Below are positions 62,623 to 64,000 of a stretch of DNA of 64,000 nt, piece by piece. The position numbers were made by a program, and so were the translations under genes. Position 1 is the first letter of the stretch, and every line of letters starts with the position of its first letter. The notes beneath the pieces were generated by a model. It saw only the letters and a list, made by a program, of their open reading frames with translations, ran no database searches and was not told the origin of the DNA. The stretch comes from Neobacillus niacini NBRC 15566 (lineage in GTDB: Bacteria > Bacillota > Bacilli > Bacillales > Cytobacillaceae): assembly GCF_001591505.1 (NCBI RefSeq), contig NZ_BCVA01000010.1, positions 1 through 64,000 of the forward strand, written 5' to 3'.

Positions 62623-63267
62623 TTAAATGGACTTGCTTTCTTCTAATTTCATTTCTTTTTCCAATTGTGCAATTCTAGCGTCAATGGTATCACGGTAATA
62701 TTCACTTTTTACTTGATGATCTAAACGATCTAAGTAAGTATCAATTTCTTGAAAACGTGTGTTTGTATTGTTAGATGTCAGGTTTGAGTCCAAAACTTGA
62801 TTCATACGATGATTGGCACGGGTTACATTTTCACGACCCATCAATTCCAATCGTCGGATTTGCATATCTTTTAATTTATGTTTCATTTCCTCATATTTTC
62901 TTTCTAATTCACCTAGCTGACTTTTTACTTGTTCTAGTGAATTAGAAAGTCGTTCAACACGGCTTGAGTATTGCTGATGTTCTGCTGCCGCAAACTCATA
63001 CAGCTCGGTTTCACCCGCTTTAGAAGCGATTTGGGCCTGATACTTTCTTTTCTCTGCCAATTCTACAGCTTGAGAATATTCTCTTGTAAATTCATCTTTT
63101 AGTGCATATTGGCGTTCGACAAGTTTCCTTACCTTTTCAGTTTCTTGCTCACATTGACGAAGATATTGGTTCAGAAGCGCAATTGGATTTTTCTTTTCTT
63201 TTTGGTCAACAGCAGCATGTAAATCTGCCATAATCGTATCTTTAATTCGTGTTAATAGGTTCGTCAT
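62623..63267 (-). CDS. liaH: PspA-family phage-shock protein LiaH
   Basis: 214 residues, almost all coiled coil (ESCRT-III-like PspA fold): DTIMADLHAAVDQKEKKNPIALLNQYLRQCEQETEKVRKLVERQ opening is characteristic. LiaH assembles on the membrane under envelope stress and protects against wall-active antibiotics and daptomycin. AGGAGAG precedes the ATG. It is 16 bp after liaI, whose product recruits it to the membrane. Confidence 0.93.
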   Translation of the reverse strand: MTNLLTRIKDTIMADLHAAVDQKEKKNPIALLNQYLRQCEQETEKVRKLVERQYALKDEFTREYSQAVELAEKRKYQAQIASKAGETELYEFAAAEHQQYSSRVERLSNSLEQVKSQLGELERKYEEMKHKLKDMQIRRLELMGRENVTRANHRMNQVLDSNLTSNNTNTRFQEIDTYLDRLDHQVKSEYYRDTIDARIAQLEKEMKLEESKSI

Positions 63268-63283
63268 ATTTTATCTCTCCTAA

Positions 63284-63631
63284 TTAGTTTTTGTTTAGTT
63301 CATTCCATTGCTTTTCAAAATTTATAAATGGATCATGATCCTCTTTTACCACCGTATTTTTGCTTTTACTCCAGTTTTTGTAAACAAGATAAAGTACATA
63401 TGCAGCAACAACACCAATAATAGCAGGAGCATTATGAATGGAAGCCATTAGGACAAAGAATCCGATAATCCCAAGAACAATCTTGCTTCCCGTCGAATCA
63501 GCCTTTAAAAATTGCTTGAAGATGAAGTATAGGATCCCAAGACCAACTAGTAACCCTACCAGCGGACCAATAGTTGATAGTAAGATGATCGCTGCAATTC
63601 CTCCAACTAAAAGTAAACCAAATTTTTTCAT
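63284..63631 (-). CDS. liaI: LiaI-like membrane anchor protein
   Basis: 115 residues, three or four short membrane helices (about 5-90) and a polar C terminus (NFEKQWNELNKN). LiaI is the membrane anchor for LiaH. The sequence match is by layout and context: directly upstream of liaH in a lia locus. AAAGGAGG precedes the ATG. It heads the stress-induced transcript. Confidence 0.85.
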   Translation of the reverse strand: MKKFGLLLVGGIAAIILLSTIGPLVGLLVGLGILYFIFKQFLKADSTGSKIVLGIIGFFVLMASIHNAPAIIGVVAAYVLYLVYKNWSKSKNTVVKEDHDPFINFEKQWNELNKN

Positions 63632-63710
63632 TTTGTATTCCTCCTTTCTTTATCTTGATTTCATCTTACCTCTATTCCAAATTTCTCATAACGAACCAGC
63701 GCTTTATTTT

Positions 63711-63728
63711 CATCTCGGTCTTGAGACG
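63711..63728. promoter_or_regulatory. Candidate LiaR operator upstream of liaI
   Basis: ATCTC-GGTCTT-GAGAC region with TCTC/GAGA arms 6 bp apart (63713-63726), about 80 bp before the liaI ATG. A TAAGAT -10 candidate lies between. Position fits LiaR activation; I cannot recall the operator consensus well enough to score it. Confidence 0.33.
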
Positions 63729-63730
63729 TA

Positions 63731-63765
63731 GAAAGGGTCAGTCCCCTTTCAGGAACTGACCCTTC
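63731..63765 (-). terminator. Terminator after the CAP-domain gene
   Basis: AAGGGTCAGT.CC / GG.ACTGACCCTT hairpin; T run weak (TTTCTAC). Confidence 0.6.
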
Positions 63766-63771
63766 CATTGA

Positions 63772-64000
63772 TTATTTTGAAATAAACATTTGTGTCCAAT
63801 AATGTCTTTGTGATCCGCCTTTTGCGTACCCAACACCTATATGCGTGTAATTTCCGCTTAGTATATTTGCACGGTGGCCCGGGCTGTTCATCCAAGCTCG
63901 AACAACTTCCTGTGCCGTTGTTTGCCCTGCAGCAATATTTTCGCCTGCCGAACGATAAGAAATCCCAAAATTCTTCATCATGGTAAATGGACTGCCGTAA
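63772..64000 (-). CDS. CAP (SCP/PR1) domain protein, 3' part only
   Basis: The last 75 or so codons of a gene that runs past the right edge. The visible part (YGSPFTMMKNFGISYRSAGENIA, RAWMNSPGHRANILSGNYTHIGVGYAKGG, HYWTQMFI) holds the CAP-family motifs AGENIA and SPGHRANIL seen in Bacillus YkwD-type secreted proteins. The in-frame ATG pair at 63979-63984 is internal, since the family motif continues upstream. The N terminus, signal peptide and any LysM or SH3 repeats are outside the window. Confidence 0.85.
   Translation of the reverse strand, partial: YGSPFTMMKNFGISYRSAGENIAAGQTTAQEVVRAWMNSPGHRANILSGNYTHIGVGYAKGGSQRHYWTQMFISK

Overview
This window comes from a low-GC, endospore-forming member of the Bacillaceae. 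The evidence is the gene content: SinR and SinI, a PdaA-type spore-cortex deacetylase, YfkD, a LiaIH-LiaFSR envelope-stress locus, a WalR-type site before a DL-endopeptidase gene, AGGAGG-type ribosome binding sites, many TTG/GTG starts, and the order dus, rlmCD, pdaA, yfkD, chaA, yfkF, yfkH, yfkI, yfkK, map. As I remember it, that order follows the B. subtilis yfj-yfk-yfl block. The DNA is chromosomal: I found no phage genes, transposases, rRNA, tRNA or CRISPR array.

Layout. 0-12.6 kb: selO, an ABC-F ATPase behind an attenuator leader, an MFS carrier, a CwlO-like hydrolase, a VOC protein, a His-rich YmaF protein, a DUF421 protein, a Gly/Tyr repeat protein, a PfkB sugar kinase and a thermolysin-type protease. 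12.9-16.6 kb: pstSCAB behind an 11-bp-periodic PhoP box. 17.6-21.4 kb: potABCD (polyamine uptake). 21.7-31 kb: Dus, ferritin, an AGCS symporter, a diguanylate cyclase, a FUSC protein, RlmCD and PdaA. 31-34 kb: a NERD protein, a 21-bp tandem array and class I fumarase. 34-43.7 kb: the yfk-like block with a zinc-type P-ATPase. 43.8-45.3 kb: sinR, convergent sinI under a c-di-GMP riboswitch, and small proteins. 45.3-56 kb: hutH, topB, an MFS carrier, an M29 aminopeptidase, mscL, yetJ, an ECF sigma factor and a lipid/polysaccharide flippase. 56-60 kb: efeOBU iron uptake with a Fur box. 60-63.6 kb: liaIH-liaFSR. The right edge cuts a CAP-domain gene.

Most striking. On the minus strand at about 44418-44508 lies a clear c-di-GMP-I (GEMM) riboswitch whose downstream reading frame, 30 nt away, is a short SinI-type antirepressor. 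That frame faces sinR across a shared two-way terminator, instead of preceding sinR as in the B. subtilis sinIR operon. This would wire c-di-GMP directly into the SinI/SinR matrix switch. The same window encodes a GGDEF cyclase with an intact inhibitory site. Further regulatory RNA candidates are the ABC-F leader (promoter, six-codon peptide, terminator), a terminator-like hairpin between a strong promoter and hutH, and a plus-strand transcript with a strong promoter and a 36-codon frame at 36 kb.

Limits: everything was read by eye. Promoters, hairpins and short frames are pattern matches, and family names come from remembered motifs without database searches.
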